Shown here one piece after another: positions 1 through 11,184 of a stretch of DNA of 64,000 nt. The stretch comes from Symbiodinium natans (taxonomy: Eukaryota > Sar > Dinophyceae > Suessiales > Symbiodiniaceae). The notes under the pieces are model-generated. The model saw nothing but the letters and a program-made list of their open reading frames with translations. It ran no database searches and was not told the origin of the DNA. The stretch covers positions 192,501-256,500 of the forward strand of contig CAJNDS010002771.1 of NCBI GenBank assembly GCA_905221605.1, written 5' to 3'. The stretch's first letter is position 1; each line of letters begins with the position of its first letter. Both the position numbers and the translations under genes were made by a program.

Positions 1-1563
1 TGCGATGGGTTCAGGACTCCCAGTCGCTGGATCCAGACGATGCCAAGGTACGAACAAGATTGAGATTGGGCTTGCGATTTGACTCAGCAGTTGGCACTTG
101 GATTTGTTGTTAACTGAAGCTCTCTACAATTAGCATTCTTCAGCTGCTGATCTTTCACGGAGCGTGCAAAGCTATAGCTTTCAGGGACCAGATGCTGCAT
201 CTTTGGCGCAATGGCGCCGTCTTTGGCTGGAGAGAAATTGCGAGCCATTCATTCGGAGCTACTGAGTTTTTGAGCTGTTGAGGTTGCTGAATGTGGCCCC
301 GAGCCTTGAAAGATCTGCCGAAGAGGCTCATGTCCCAGCTGAAGAACTAGTGGGGTTTTGTGCAGATTTACGTTTTCATGATTTTGCATGGCCCTGCCTA
401 TTGTTTCTCCCCACTTGTCGGTGGGGTTGTTAGATTTTCAGGACAAAGAGTCACGCATCATGGAACGCGACACGCTCAAGACAGCAGGCTTGCAGGCAGT
501 ACAACAGTCGGAAAAAAAGCTAGGCGAGCGCGGCAGAATGCATTTCCTGTCCAAAGCATCCCGGGATGGGGGGTTTCAGAAGTTTCCAGCCTAAAATGCC
601 CTAGAATCCTGGAAGCGCTTCTCGGCTCGAGATGGTGGCGATGTCTGGTGGTGATGGGTTTGCTGAGGCTAGAATCTTGAGCAACGAAAACAATCGTGCC
701 CAGTTTTGCTGCTCAAAGCCGCTTGCGCACGCTGCTTTCCGGTCTCTCCAACTTTTGTACGCAGCCCCTGCGTCATTTTGTCTGAAAAGTTGAAAAGTGC
801 GAGTGTGCAAAAGTGTTTCCCTTGGAGCTTTGGGCTTTTGTCGGGGACTTTCACTGGGGTTATGTCCCTCCTTTTGCTCCATACTTGTGTGGTTTGCATG
901 TCCACCGATGCACCGCGCCAATCACCAGCGAACATGGTCCAAGAAGTGTGCGTGTGCGTAGCTTGTGTCTTTGAGGTGTGGATTGAGCCGGAGCTGTTGA
1001 AGCTGCTGATTTTTCTGCCCTACAGGTGCACATGGAGTACCAGAAGCTGAAAGCGACGTACGACTCTGCAAAGGTTCCGCCGAGTTTTGCATGGTTCTTG
1101 CACTTGCGAATGTCGCCAGTGCTGTTTTTAGCGGAGGAGAGTTTGCTGTCCGAGCGAATGGAGCCAGCCGCTGATATTGGGATGCCGCAACTGTTTGTCT
1201 TCCAGACTGCCGACTTTCGAAGCTGCAGGTCGTATGGGCTCAAGCCGGCAGCTCTGTTGTGTGAAGCGTTTTGGTATATGTTGGCATTGGCATGTAGTAT
1301 TCTATGCTGCTTCGCACTCATTAATTGTGATGATGCCTTGCAACTTATTTCTTTGACCACGCGGAGGCCGAGTGATGCGTCGAAACCAAAGCTGGAAGTA
1401 TTGTGCAGAACTCAGTATGGGATCCATCGGCTTGTGTAGGGCACTTCGTGTCCTGATTGCCCACGGAGCAGCCATCCTGTCTGTCAGGCAGCAAAAGCTC
1501 CAAGAGTCAAATGCAGAGCTGCAGGTACTTGTGGAAGAGAAAGCTCACCTGGAAGAGGCTGCT
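1..1563 (+). CDS. 5' cluster of coiled-coil exons (gene partial at window start)
   Basis: Several short segments look like exons of a helical or coiled-coil protein. Positions 3-47 read RWVQDSQSLDPDDAK and end at a GT donor. From 185 after a CAG acceptor the sequence reads GPDAASLAQWRRLWLE, and it is phase-compatible with the previous segment. From 442 after TTTTCAG the reading is DKESRIMERDTLK and onward, rich in E, K and Q. Positions 1026-1073 lie between TACAG and GT and read VHMEYQKLKATYDSAK. From 1488 after CAG the reading is QQKLQESNAELQ followed by VLVEEKAHLEEA. Each is bounded by plausible splice signals and followed by stops in the presumed introns. The protein family is not recognised. 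I infer one gene because the strand and style agree; exon joins are approximate and no transcript evidence is available. Confidence 0.45.
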
Positions 1564-1659
1564 CCGTGCACAGACATCTGTATGTGCCCACGTTGTCGTT
1601 CGGGAGGCGGTTCGAAGCCCAAAGAAGAAGATCAAGGCCTTAGCGAAAACCTTGTGTAA

Positions 1660-2016
1660 GAGTGTGAATTCTCAACTCGATCGGGTACAAGCTGGCGGAG
1701 TCGTCGACACTGCTGTTGTCATCCGAGCTGTCCGAGCTCGACTTGCTTTCCTTGGAGGTGTCGTTGCTGGCTGGCTGTCTGGTGCCTTTTGCCCCGCGGA
1801 GCATCAGAGACCTCGTTTGCATATCATTGTGGGCGTATCTGGTCGGCAGGCCTCTTGTAGCGAATTGTATCCTCCCAAGAATCAAAATTGAAACTCGGAG
1901 AAGATGTGGCGTGCTGGAGCCGTGTGTTTGTAGCATCATTGGCAGAGCCGCGGCGCTTCGTCGTCGGGCTGAGGCTTCGGCCCAGGACGGCGCAGCGTGA
2001 ACTTGTCCCTTCATGT
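1660..2016. other. no gene recognised
   Basis: Open frames here are short and overlap on both strands. One minus-strand frame is Ser/Asp-rich, which is low complexity and not convincing. No domain, repeat or RNA gene was recognised. Confidence 0.5.
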
Positions 2017-2185
2017 GGCCTCCGCTTGGGCCAGTCAAGCTTCTCTCGGCCTCCGCTTGGGTCAGTCAAGCCTCGCTCCGGCCTCCGCTTGGGTCAGTCA
2101 AGCTGCTCTCGGCCTCCGCTTGGGTCAGTCAAGCCGCTCACCTTCTTGCTGGTTGTACTTTGGCCTCCGCTTGGGTCTGTCAAGC
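2017..2185 (+). repeat. minisatellite, about 30-bp unit, five copies
   Basis: Five imperfect copies of a unit containing GGCCTCCGCTTGGGTCAGTC followed by AAGC, with spacers of variable length. The last copy is separated from the others by a longer spacer. The overlapping open frames simply reflect the repeat and have no recognisable domain. Confidence 0.9.
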
Positions 2186-2189
2186 ATTT

Positions 2190-4310
2190 CTCTGTACATG
2201 AATGAAGGTTTCTGTTCGGTGAAGGTTCGCTAGAATCCTTTCGCATCTGAGCGGGGACTCCAGGCGCTCGGCACACATGGCCAGGCTCTGTGGAACTCGT
2301 AGGCTAATGTTTGTATGCTTGTTCCCGCACCGCCCTCAGACGCAGGTGCTAGGTGGGGTTGGGGCCGCCCTCACAAGTAGCGGTAGGCCAGATTTGACGT
2401 GTCAAAACAAGACTCCATGCATCTGAGTTGTCGGAGCAAACCCGAGCTGAATGCTGCTCACAGGCCGAATCCAGCTTTGACAGCCAGGCGGCAGTTCATG
2501 TGGAGTTGTCTCGGTGCATCGTCATCGCCGTGTCGCTATGTCACTTGCTTCTCATTGATGTTTGAGGCTGTCATGCCATCATCACCAGCTGGTGAGGACG
2601 AAGCTCAGGATGTGCCGGCCGTGATCGACACTTACACTTCCACACGGCTTCATACGGTTTCATGCGATGTGCATGGCTTCCAAAATCTTTCACACAAAGT
2701 GCATGGGCTCAGGGCCTCTGAATCGCACAGCTCTCTTTTCGGTTCCAACGGGCAGCCCATCTTGGCTGGTGCTGCGGGGTGCCGAGGTTTAACCTTTGTG
2801 TATCACCTGGATTGGACCTGCAAGCAGTAGTTGCAGTATCAGGACTTGCCAGACCCGTCCGAATTCACAGCTGTGGGCCAGTGAAAGCCTCGAACGTTTG
2901 ATAAAGGTAGTTCAGCGAGTGTGTGGTGGACCTGTTGGCTGAAGGTCTCGGCCATACCTGGCAGAATTAACCAAGGCCGCAGGAACTGTCTGATTGCACG
3001 CGCGCATCTGACTTATCTGACAAATGCCTGACACAACCTCGGGTGGCGCAGCAGGCATGCCAACTGCTGGAGCAGCAGCGTGCCTATCCCTCAAAGTGTG
3101 GCAGACAGCAGCGCGCTGCATCTGCAGCTGCGAAGATGCGCCTTTTGTATTCCACAAGCATCCACTAGCATCTGCAAAGGCCAGCCTTTCAGCGAAGCTG
3201 AGACTTGCAAACGGCGAGAGCCTTGAAGAAAGCGATGATCCCGGCGACATGCGCGAGATTCAAGCTAGTCCTCGGCGAAAGGACCCCGCGCAGGACCCGG
3301 CACAGACGCCTCATTCTCGGAAGGATGAAAGGCCATGTTTGCTTGTTTTCTGGCAGGAAACTGGAAGCAACGCGTCCCTTGCCTGAGCTTGAATCGGCGA
3401 CCTTGAGCCTAAAAACTTCCCTTGAATTTGTACTCAGCGTTGTGATCTGCGATGGATGGCGAAGCGTTTGCGAGGGCTGAATAGCGATGAGGAACTTAAT
3501 GCTTCCACTGCAGTGTAGGATGTAGACATAATATGAGTTTGGAAGCACGGGTCCCAGGGCCGGGCCCGTTCTCTGGAGTGACACTTGGCAAGTGTCTTAG
3601 AATTTTCCTCGAGTCCTCCCATTTTTTAGAGGCCTTTCTGCCCGACGGCTCTCACCACTTCGAAAAGCTTTGCGTCTTAAGGCCCTGGCCGCCACCCTCG
3701 TTGGATCTCATTGGGATCTTCTAACCAAACGGTTTCGGGTCGGGAGCAGCCTGAAGCTGTGGAGCCGGGTCTATGTCTACGTGGTCTGCTCGGATTCCGC
3801 TGGTGGCTGGCGACCCGAATCCCTACGCATCCACATACTCGTATATACTCGTCAAGTTTGATAGTCTGATAGTGGCGAGGTTGAGTTCACGCACCCTTTG
3901 GCAGCATGGCCATCCCGAAGGAGGGTAGGTGGGACAGGAGACGCCTGTCTTGGTGGCCACACACCGAGGAGATTAGTGCAGTCTTTTCTGGCAACACCTC
4001 GCCTGCCTTGAGAGTTCGTGCGCAAAGCGTGTAATTGGCCAGGCCAGTGGCGTCGCTGCCGCGCGAGACGCCCGAAACTGACCGAAGCTGGAAAGGCATT
4101 AGGCGACTTGGTGGAGACTTGGAGGACGACGTCGTCAGACAGACGAGTTGGCTGGGGCGGTGCCGTTGGCCGGTTCGGCAGTGGAGGTTGCGTTTGGGTT
4201 CACGCAGGAAGACTTAGCAGTCAGGACGCCTACCTTCAGATGCACGTGCCCGCCGGTCTTGGGCAGAAAAAATTACGCCACTGAAGACCCCAAACAGTCA
4301 AAAGGCACGT
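2190..4310. other. no gene recognised
   Basis: About 2.1 kb with no supported feature. An ORF of about 143 codons from 2399 has no recognisable motif and no splice-flanked coding pattern. The remaining frames overlap on both strands. Confidence 0.5.
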
Positions 4311-4317
4311 CAAAGAA

Positions 4318-4515
4318 ACAGTGGAGACGACGGGAGACAAAGGGAGACGAAGGGAGACAAAGGGAGGCGAGGAGCACAGCAACCCGGCAAAGCCACCCAC
4401 ATGAAGGGAGACAAGGGGAGACAAAGGGAGACAAGCGGAGACAAAGGGAGACAAAGGTAAACAAAGGGAGATAAAGGGAGACAAAGGGAGACAAAGGGAG
4501 ACAAAGGGAAACAAG
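4318..4515 (+). repeat. polypurine minisatellite (GGGAGACAAA-type)
   Basis: A run of about 10-bp units of GGGAGACAAA or GGGAGACGAA, interrupted near 4375-4400 by a unique stretch. The plus strand is almost purely A and G with a C in each unit. The minus-strand frames are repetitive SPFVSLCLPL strings and are not genes. Confidence 0.9.
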
Positions 4516-4519
4516 GAGG

Positions 4520-6780
4520 CCAGGAACCCGGCAACAGTCATCAGAATGTCGGCAATCCTTAAATGAATTTAGAAGTAGACTGTTTGGGGAATAAATGATG
4601 CTACGGCAGTCGGCAGCTGCGACCTCGCCATGCCATGGAAAGCCAGCAATTTCCAGTAGCGTCGCTGCCCATCCGCGAACACCAGTCAGTCACCAAAGCT
4701 TCAGCTCGCAACACAGCAAGTGTTTGGGGAGAGGGAAACCAAAGAGGTTCCACGGAGATGTGACGAGCAGAGTCTTGTGCTCTTCAAGCGCTATTCCTCC
4801 CACCGCGGTGGCTGAAGTGGACTCCGGTGAGTTGGCAGACCGTGTGCCTAGGATGAGACGATCCCGGTCGGCATCCTTGCCGGCACAATAAAGAGCCAAC
4901 TCCAAAAGCTTCGTGCCCAAGCGATTGCCAGTCCACCACCAGCTGGCCGCCTGCTGCCGGACGCTGGCAAGCGCCCGTGCAAGCAATAACTTCCTGCAGG
5001 GAGGCAAGCCAGGAGAAAGCCCGTTTGAAGAAAAACGCAGAGCATGCTTGAGCGACCTCGCGCTGTTCCTCAGCAGACGTGGGGCAGGGCGGACAGCGGA
5101 AGTCCTCGAGTAGATGGTGCGAAGGCGTCAGTGACGATCTGGGCTGCAGCGGCCAGAGCTCGACACGTCCTTCTTTCTTCATGTGTGCGGCCAGATGGAC
5201 GGCGATCTCGGACAACTTCCACGACCTCGCTCCCTGGGAAGCTGCCAAGTCTCTGAATTGACGGCACTCTTCCGCCTTCTAAACGGCATCGGTTGATCGG
5301 TGCAACTGCAGCGTACGGCAGCTTTTTGAGGACGCCGTTCCATTTTGCAGAGCATTGGGGCAGCCACTCCCAGGCCAACATGCATGATCTCCCGGCGTTT
5401 CCCGGCTTTGCAGCGAGCGCTTATACGTGCAAATGCTGTAGAGTCGCTGTGCGTTTCTTTTTTTGTCGTCGTCCTCCCCACTGACAAGCGAGGCCTTGAG
5501 GTGTTCAAGTTGCCCATTCTTCCTGTTGCTGAAGTTTCTGTTGCGTGGTTGCCGCGTCGCACACCATGTTGTTTAGCAGGTCTCTGCTGCAAAATGAGGG
5601 GACTGCCCGAGCCTGCCCACAGGGACGCTGATGTGGTAAGGGGCGTCCGCTTGAAAGAAAAGAGCATGCAATGTAAGACGCAAACATGGTCTGCATAAAA
5701 TGTTTTTTTAAAGGGATGAAAAAATTGCAAAATTCACGTTTTCCTTGTTTGACGAATATATCCTCAACGAAACAATCTGAAAGACCAAGATGAGCCTTAC
5801 TGACTTTTCGCAACTAAATCAGCCAAAAATGGTTTGGCTTAAAAATCAAAATTTCCAACATCTCCAAGAACACCATGCAAATGCCGGACGTGAAAAACCG
5901 TAAAACTAGTCTAAAACTTGTTCATTCTTAAATTCCTGCGTGCCATCTTTTTCAAACAAGAAAGAAAAAACATGATATCATGGATTTTTACGGGACGCAG
6001 TTTCACCAAAGACGACGGCTTTGCATGTGTTCAGCGTTGCTTATCTATTGCGGTTCTGTGGTTCAATTTGAGGCGACGGGGATCAATCGCGGGGCTGTCT
6101 ACCTTATGCTGGCAGATTCTGCATAGCCTGTCTCGGATAGCCTTGAGCCGCCAGGGAAAAGCGGGCGGCAAAGACGGCAGAAGTATGGACTCGACCAGGC
6201 CAGTTGCTGACATGTGTTACTCGTTTGTCAAGTTTCCAGCCAGGCCTGCAGCGGGTGACAAGAGTCCCAGGCCAATGAGCGTGCAGGCTTGAACTTGCGA
6301 GTGTTAGAGCAGAGTCCAAAGTCCACAGTCCAGGGCGGAGACAGCAATGACAGCAGTTTGCCGGCCAGATTGCAACCATTCCGGCAAGACCGACTAGGAA
6401 GGGCAGGAGAGCAATCATCGGTGTCATGGCCCAAGGCAATCTAGGCGTGGCATACGCTGGCCTTACTGTATATTCATCTGGGTGATGCGGCGGCGAAAGC
6501 ACCAAGGCTTTGAAACCCGCGTGCTCCCCTCGGTGATTTGAAGCTCGGCGCAGTGCCTATTTCATTGGAAGCCTGATTCGACATTGCAGGGAAGACCAGC
6601 CTGAAATAACGGAGGAAGCCAAGGCAGTGCACGTACAATCCATGTGCAAGACATGCGACAGGCGACATTCCCTTTAGGTTTCGTGGGGGTGTAACAGGGG
6701 CCCAGTCTGCAAAGACACCGCAAGCGGCGACACATTCGAATTCACCGCTGCTCGGTATTCGCGCAGCGTATTTACGATAC
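4520..6780. other. no gene recognised
   Basis: No domain or convincing exon chain was found. ORFs of up to about 180 codons occur on both strands and overlap each other. The segment around 5700-6000 is AT-richer than its surroundings. Confidence 0.5.
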
Positions 6781-6784
6781 ATTG

Positions 6785-7345
6785 CAAATCATTGCGATGT
6801 ATTTATACAAATGCACATACACACGGCACATATATATATATATATGGTATATATATGATTATATATGCATATAATAATAGAAATAATTCTTATTATTGTT
6901 ATTGTTATTGTTATTGTTATTGTTATTGTTATTATTCTTATTCTTATTCTTATTCTTCTTCTTATTTTTTATCTTTTTTGTTTTTCTTCTTAATTATTTG
7001 TATTTTTATTAGTATTACTACTGTTATTATTATTACTGCTATTATTATTATTACTATTATTATTACTACTACTATTACTATTATTGTTATTATTATTATT
7101 ATTATTATTCTTGTTATTAGTGTTATTATTATTATGATTATTATTATAACGATTATTATAACTATTATTATTAATTAATTATAAATTAACCATAAATTAA
7201 TTTTTAATTTAATTACTAATTAATAATTAAGTAATAACTAATTAATTATAATTATTTCATAATAATTGATTTTTACTTAATAATTAATTAATAATTCATT
7301 AACTAATAAATTATTATTATTATTATTATTATGATTTATGTATAT
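6785..7345. repeat. AT-rich compound microsatellite
   Basis: About 560 bp of nearly pure A/T sequence. It begins with a TA run near 6831-6857, then TTATTG hexamers (about 6892-6932), TTATTC units, long TTA/ATT tracts and finally TTAATTAA-like sequence. The plus-strand ORF across it encodes only Y, C, I and S strings and is an artefact. Confidence 0.95.
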
Positions 7346-7349
7346 ATAA

Positions 7350-8220
7350 CATGGTAACCCAATACCACACTTTCCAAACTATGATAAACGTGCCTCTAGG
7401 TGTTCTGCTTCTTCTCGTACTAGAAACTTCGTTTTGATGCTATTCCCTCTTATGTACAAGTCGTTGTTCTGATTACCGAATTCTGGTAGCACGGACTCTG
7501 AATTTGCAACCTTCCAAAAAACTCCAAATTTGCGACCGACAGCGTGTGTCTTTGAGACTAGGGTTTTATGCTCCACAGCCAATTTTGAGATTCAGATGTT
7601 CAAGTTTCAACGACATAGACCCTCGCAACTTCGACGTGTGGGAATACGGAGATTTTGGAATTCTGGACGGTTCGTGGTCGTGGACCCATGAGGCGGCAAG
7701 CTAGGAGAGGAGGCTCGAGAAGTGCACCGGGCGGAGCCGGCACCACCAGCACAAATCAAAGCTGCCAAAGTCCTTAGTTGTTCGACCTTGTTGTTTGACC
7801 CAGACGTTAATTTCGTCGAGGTGGGGCCAGCTCACACGCGACCTTGATTCCCATTTACAACTCCGCTTTAGGACAGTGCCGTGCAGGCGGGGGTGTTGGT
7901 GCTTCTTAGCATGTTCAAGGAGCTGGAGGATGCGTGGGCGTCCCAGACGTCCTGCACATTGCAATCAACATTGCAGAACTAGGCAGGTTTTTTGCCGTTT
8001 GGAGTTGCAGGCGTGCTCAAATTGCTTACACTGACAGTCGCATCCATCGTGCCAAGTTCGGTTCTGAGATGTGCCCGGTGTGCCCAGTTTCCTGATGTTG
8101 GGGCCCTCCATGCTGGTCTAAGGAGCCAGCAGGATGGGAGAAACGCTGTTGCAGGTTTGGTGCACTACATATCACTACATATCACTACATTCATTCTGTT
8201 TCAACTTCGTTGGGAGGCGA
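7350..8220. other. no gene recognised
   Basis: Non-repetitive sequence with only short ORFs. A short direct repeat (catatcacta) lies near 8167-8190. This stretch may be intron of the gene whose 3' exons follow. Confidence 0.4.
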
Positions 8221-8224
8221 GGAG

Positions 8225-8452
8225 TCAGAAGACGACGACGATGGCGCGCCTGACGTGAACCGGGAGCTGCGACGGGAGGTGTTTGCAAAGCTCTTGCAGA
8301 TCATCGAGTTTGTTTTGATCTGTTCTAAATCTGATCTTTACCTTTGTTTTCGGTTGTAGGTGCAGCGAAAGCAGCGGGAACTCAATCAGCTGCGGAAACG
8401 TTGGGCGCAAGGGCCTGACAACGCTTTGTACTGGCACTACATGGCATCATGA
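8225..8452 (+). CDS. 3'-terminal exons of a charged helical protein
   Basis: Two compatible exons. The first runs from about 8225 after an AG, reads SEDDDDGAPDVNRELRRE, and ends at 8278 before a GT donor. The second starts at 8360 after TTGTAG, reads VQRKQRELNQLRKRW and continues to a TGA at 8450-8452. The joined product is an acidic linker followed by a short heptad-like helix and a C-terminal tail ending HYMAS. The splice phase agrees across the 81-bp intron. It may be the end of the gene whose exons lie at 1-1563, which would require a large intron. The family is not recognised. Confidence 0.5.
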
Positions 8453-9585
8453 CGTTTCAACATGGTCTTCTGAAGATGCGCAGGGAAGACAGAGGAAGCC
8501 GCGAAAAAACGGTTAAGTCCTCAGATGTCCTCAATGGTTGTGATCCTTCCGAGTGTCATCGTGCGAATGCCGGCTGGCTGGCAGGTAACGCGACAAGCGG
8601 CGCTGGCTGGAAGTGCCGTAAGGCTGTTTGAGATTGTGTCAGAATGCTCTGTAATGTTCTGTGCGAATGATCATCTTGTAAATCGCTTCGGCATCGTTTG
8701 ACGCTTGGCTCATGTTGTCTACTGTTCCCACGCAGATGCAAGGCAACTCCATCCGGCTCAGTCCGAATTACAAACCCAGCCGGGTCTGTCCGAGTCGATC
8801 CGGGTCAATCCGAATGACTGAGCCCAGTGCGGGTCACGCGGAATCTGCGACGTCGAGGTCGAGTCAACCTGAGGGGCACATCTGCAGAAATCAGTTTGGC
8901 GGTCGAATTCCATGTGCTGTGTCCTCGCTTCGTGGCAACCGCCCTCTACATGTCCAAGTTGCTGTAAATTGGGAGGCTCAGGACTACTTTGTAATAGCTT
9001 GTAACGTGCGCGGGCGGCGTTTCTGCGACAAGGTGATGTATCAAGCTTGTTCGATTTGCAACAAGCCAGTTGGCAGATAAAGAGCAACCCTCTGTCAAAT
9101 TTGAAAAAGCGTGGATTGACAACTCGGCACCTCAATCGGTGCTTGGACGTTTCGCAAGCAGAATTGCTGAGTTTCTCGGAAACAGCGGTGGTCACCAGCG
9201 TCCGATTGCAACACCTGGCGTAGTCCATGTTCGAATGTAATTCATTACTGGGCATGAACGATGTTGCCGTCGATGAAGCAATGGACATGGAATCAGTTCC
9301 ATGTCTCAGGGCGGCGCCCCCCCCTTCCACATCCGTCACAGCACCTGTGCACAACATGAAGATGTGTTTTGTGGAGGTATTTGCTGCAGGATCGGCTTCA
9401 GGCGCGGATGCCTCCGGTCGGATTCCGACTGTTACTTTGCGTGGGTGGCTCGAGGCAGACGTTCACGAAGATGATTCCAGCGACTCATCGACAGAGTCTT
9501 CTGCGTCCGGAGCATCACAGGACTTCGCTGGCTTGTTCCCGAAAGCATCGCGGAGGGTTCTTCCGTGCGGAGCCCTCTGACCCAA
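8453..9585. other. no gene recognised
   Basis: ORFs on both strands of up to 199 codons overlap and show no recognisable motif. A Ser/Asp-rich stretch is encoded on the plus strand near 9455-9525 but lacks a coherent flanking gene structure. Confidence 0.45.
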
Positions 9586-9588
9586 GAC

Positions 9589-9765
9589 TGAAGTGCATAG
9601 AGTGAAGTGCATAGAGTGAAGTGCATAGAATGAAGTGCATAGAGTGAAGTACACAGAGTCAAGTGCATAGAGTCAAGTGCATAGAGTGAAGTGCATAGAG
9701 TGAAGTGCATAGAGTGACTTGCGTAGAGTGAATTGCGTAGAGTGAATTGCATAGAGTTTAGTACA
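9589..9765 (+). repeat. 14-bp tandem repeat (GAAGTGCATAGAGT)
   Basis: About a dozen copies of GAAGTGCATAGAGT with occasional substitutions (for example GTCAAGTGC and GAATTGCGT variants). It forms the left edge of a larger satellite island. Confidence 0.9.
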
Positions 9766-9916
9766 AGTTAATCGAAATTACGAGATCTACGTAGAATTTA
9801 GTAGACCTTCGTCGTACCCAGTCCTAGATTTCTTAATTAAAATTACTCTTTCTAAGGCGGCGGGCTGGTTTGACATCGCCAATCGGGATTGCAACCTTTT
9901 TCGTGGGCGCAGACAA

Positions 9917-10198
9917 CCCTCTGCGGGTTTCGGCGTTGGCGCGGCGCCAAAACCGTCGTGTTTTTGCGTTTCTTGACATACAAACGTAACCCCTCTGCGG
10001 GTTTTCGCGTGGTCGCGGTGCCAAAACCGTCGTGTTTTTGCGTTTCTTGACATACAAACGTAACCCCTCTGCGGGTTTTCGCGTGGTCGCGGTGCCAAAA
10101 CCGTCGTGTTTTTGCGTTTCTTGACATACAAACGTAACCCCTCTGCGGGTTTTCGCGTGGTCGCGGTGCCAAAACCGTCGTGTTTTTGCGTTTTTTTC
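9917..10198 (+). repeat. 74-bp tandem repeat, about four copies
   Basis: The landmark CCCTCTGCGGG recurs at 9917, 9991, 10065 and 10139, exactly 74 bp apart. Each unit also contains CCAAAACCGTCGTGTTTTTG and, in most copies, CTTGACATACAAACG. The copies after the first are almost identical. Confidence 0.95.
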
Positions 10199-10535
10199 GG
10201 CTTTTGTAGTACAGACGTAGTACGCCGGGGACTTCCGTGGCTGGAAAGTCGACTTTTGTAGTACACATGTAGTACGCCGGGGACGCCCGGAGCTTCCGTG
10301 GCTGGAAAGTCGACTTTTGTAGTACAAAAGTGGTACGCTGCGGACACCCGGAGCTTCCGTGGCGGGAAAGTCGACTTTTGTAGTACAAACGTAGTGCGCT
10401 GGGGACACCCGGAGCTTCCGTGGCTGGAAAGTCGACTTTTGCAGTACAAACGTAGTACGCCGCGGACACCCGGAGCTTCCGTGGCTGGAAAGTCGACTTT
10501 TGTAGTACAGACGTAGTACGCCGCGGACGCCCTGG
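10199..10535 (+). repeat. 61-bp tandem repeat, about five to six copies
   Basis: The landmark GACTTTTGTAGTAC recurs at 10251, 10312, 10373, 10434 and 10495, exactly 61 bp apart, after a shorter first copy near 10199. Units contain GCTTCCGTGGCTGGAAAGTC and GTAGTACGCC. A 61-bp period shifts the reading frame in each unit, which argues against a coding role. Confidence 0.95.
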
Positions 10536-10862
10536 GCGTGTGAAAACACCGCAAATAGCATGGTAACGGACATCTGGGCGCTTGAAAACACCGCAAATAG
10601 CATGGTGACGGACATCTGGGCGCTTGGAAACACCGCAAATAGCATGGTAACGGACATCTGGGCGCTTGAAAACACCGCAAATAGCATGGTAACGGACATC
10701 TGGGCGCTTGACAACACCGCAAATATCATGGAAGCGGAATTCCGCGCGCGCGAAAACCTCGCAAATATCATGGAAGCGGAATTCCGCGCGCGCGTGAAAA
10801 CCTCGCAAATACTATGGAAGCGGAATTCCGCGTGCACGAAAACCTCGCAAATCGCATGGAAG
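10536..10862 (+). repeat. 42-bp tandem repeat with two sequence subtypes
   Basis: The first subtype has GCAAATAGCATGG recurring at 42-bp spacing (for example 10558 and 10600) and contains TAACGGACATCTGGGCGCTT. The second subtype has GCAAATATCATGG followed by the palindromic GCGGAATTCCGC and a CG run. Both share the 42-bp length and the GCAAATA-CATGG start, so they are one family in two forms. Confidence 0.9.
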
Positions 10863-10865
10863 GGT

Positions 10866-11180
10866 GCATACAAGTGAAGTTCATACAGTTGCTCAAGTGC
10901 AATAAGTTCAAATGAAGTTCATACAGTTGCTCAAGTGCAATAAGTTTAAACAATGTCGAGTTCAAGTCCGTTAACTCCGCTAACTTCAGATGTATTGAAT
11001 GCCGATGAAGTGTTTAGAGTTTACCGCAAGTGCATGGCATTCAACTCAACACACTTGAATGCCACGCAGTTCAAGTACATACACGTCCAGTGTACAAGTG
11101 CAGTATACAAGTGAGTATGCAACCATATAAGTGCATACACATGTTTCAAGTGCATACAGTTCGAGTGCAAAGAGTCAGCT
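10866..11180 (+). repeat. short GTGCATACA / CAAGTGCAATAAG repeats
   Basis: A unit of about 48 bp (AAGTTCATACAGTTGCTCAA followed by GTGCAATAAG) is present twice at about 10876-10950. After it, AAGTGCATACA-like words recur irregularly to about 11180. This forms the right edge of the satellite island. Confidence 0.75.
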
Positions 11181-11184
11181 GCAT

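Noticed and set aside
4236-4541. Minus-strand ORFs rich in SPFVSLCLPL
   Set aside because: They are translations of the polypurine minisatellite.
9420-9560. Ser/Asp-rich plus-strand frame as an exon
   Set aside because: Low-complexity content and no convincing splice borders or partner exons.
9917-10860. CRISPR-like array
   Set aside because: Units are contiguous tandem repeats with no unique spacers, and the genome is eukaryotic.
9787-10873. Three overlapping minus-strand ORFs of 311-346 codons
   Set aside because: They read through the 74-, 61- and 42-bp tandem repeats. The 61-bp and 74-bp periods rotate the frame, and all three frames are open, so this is a repeat artefact.
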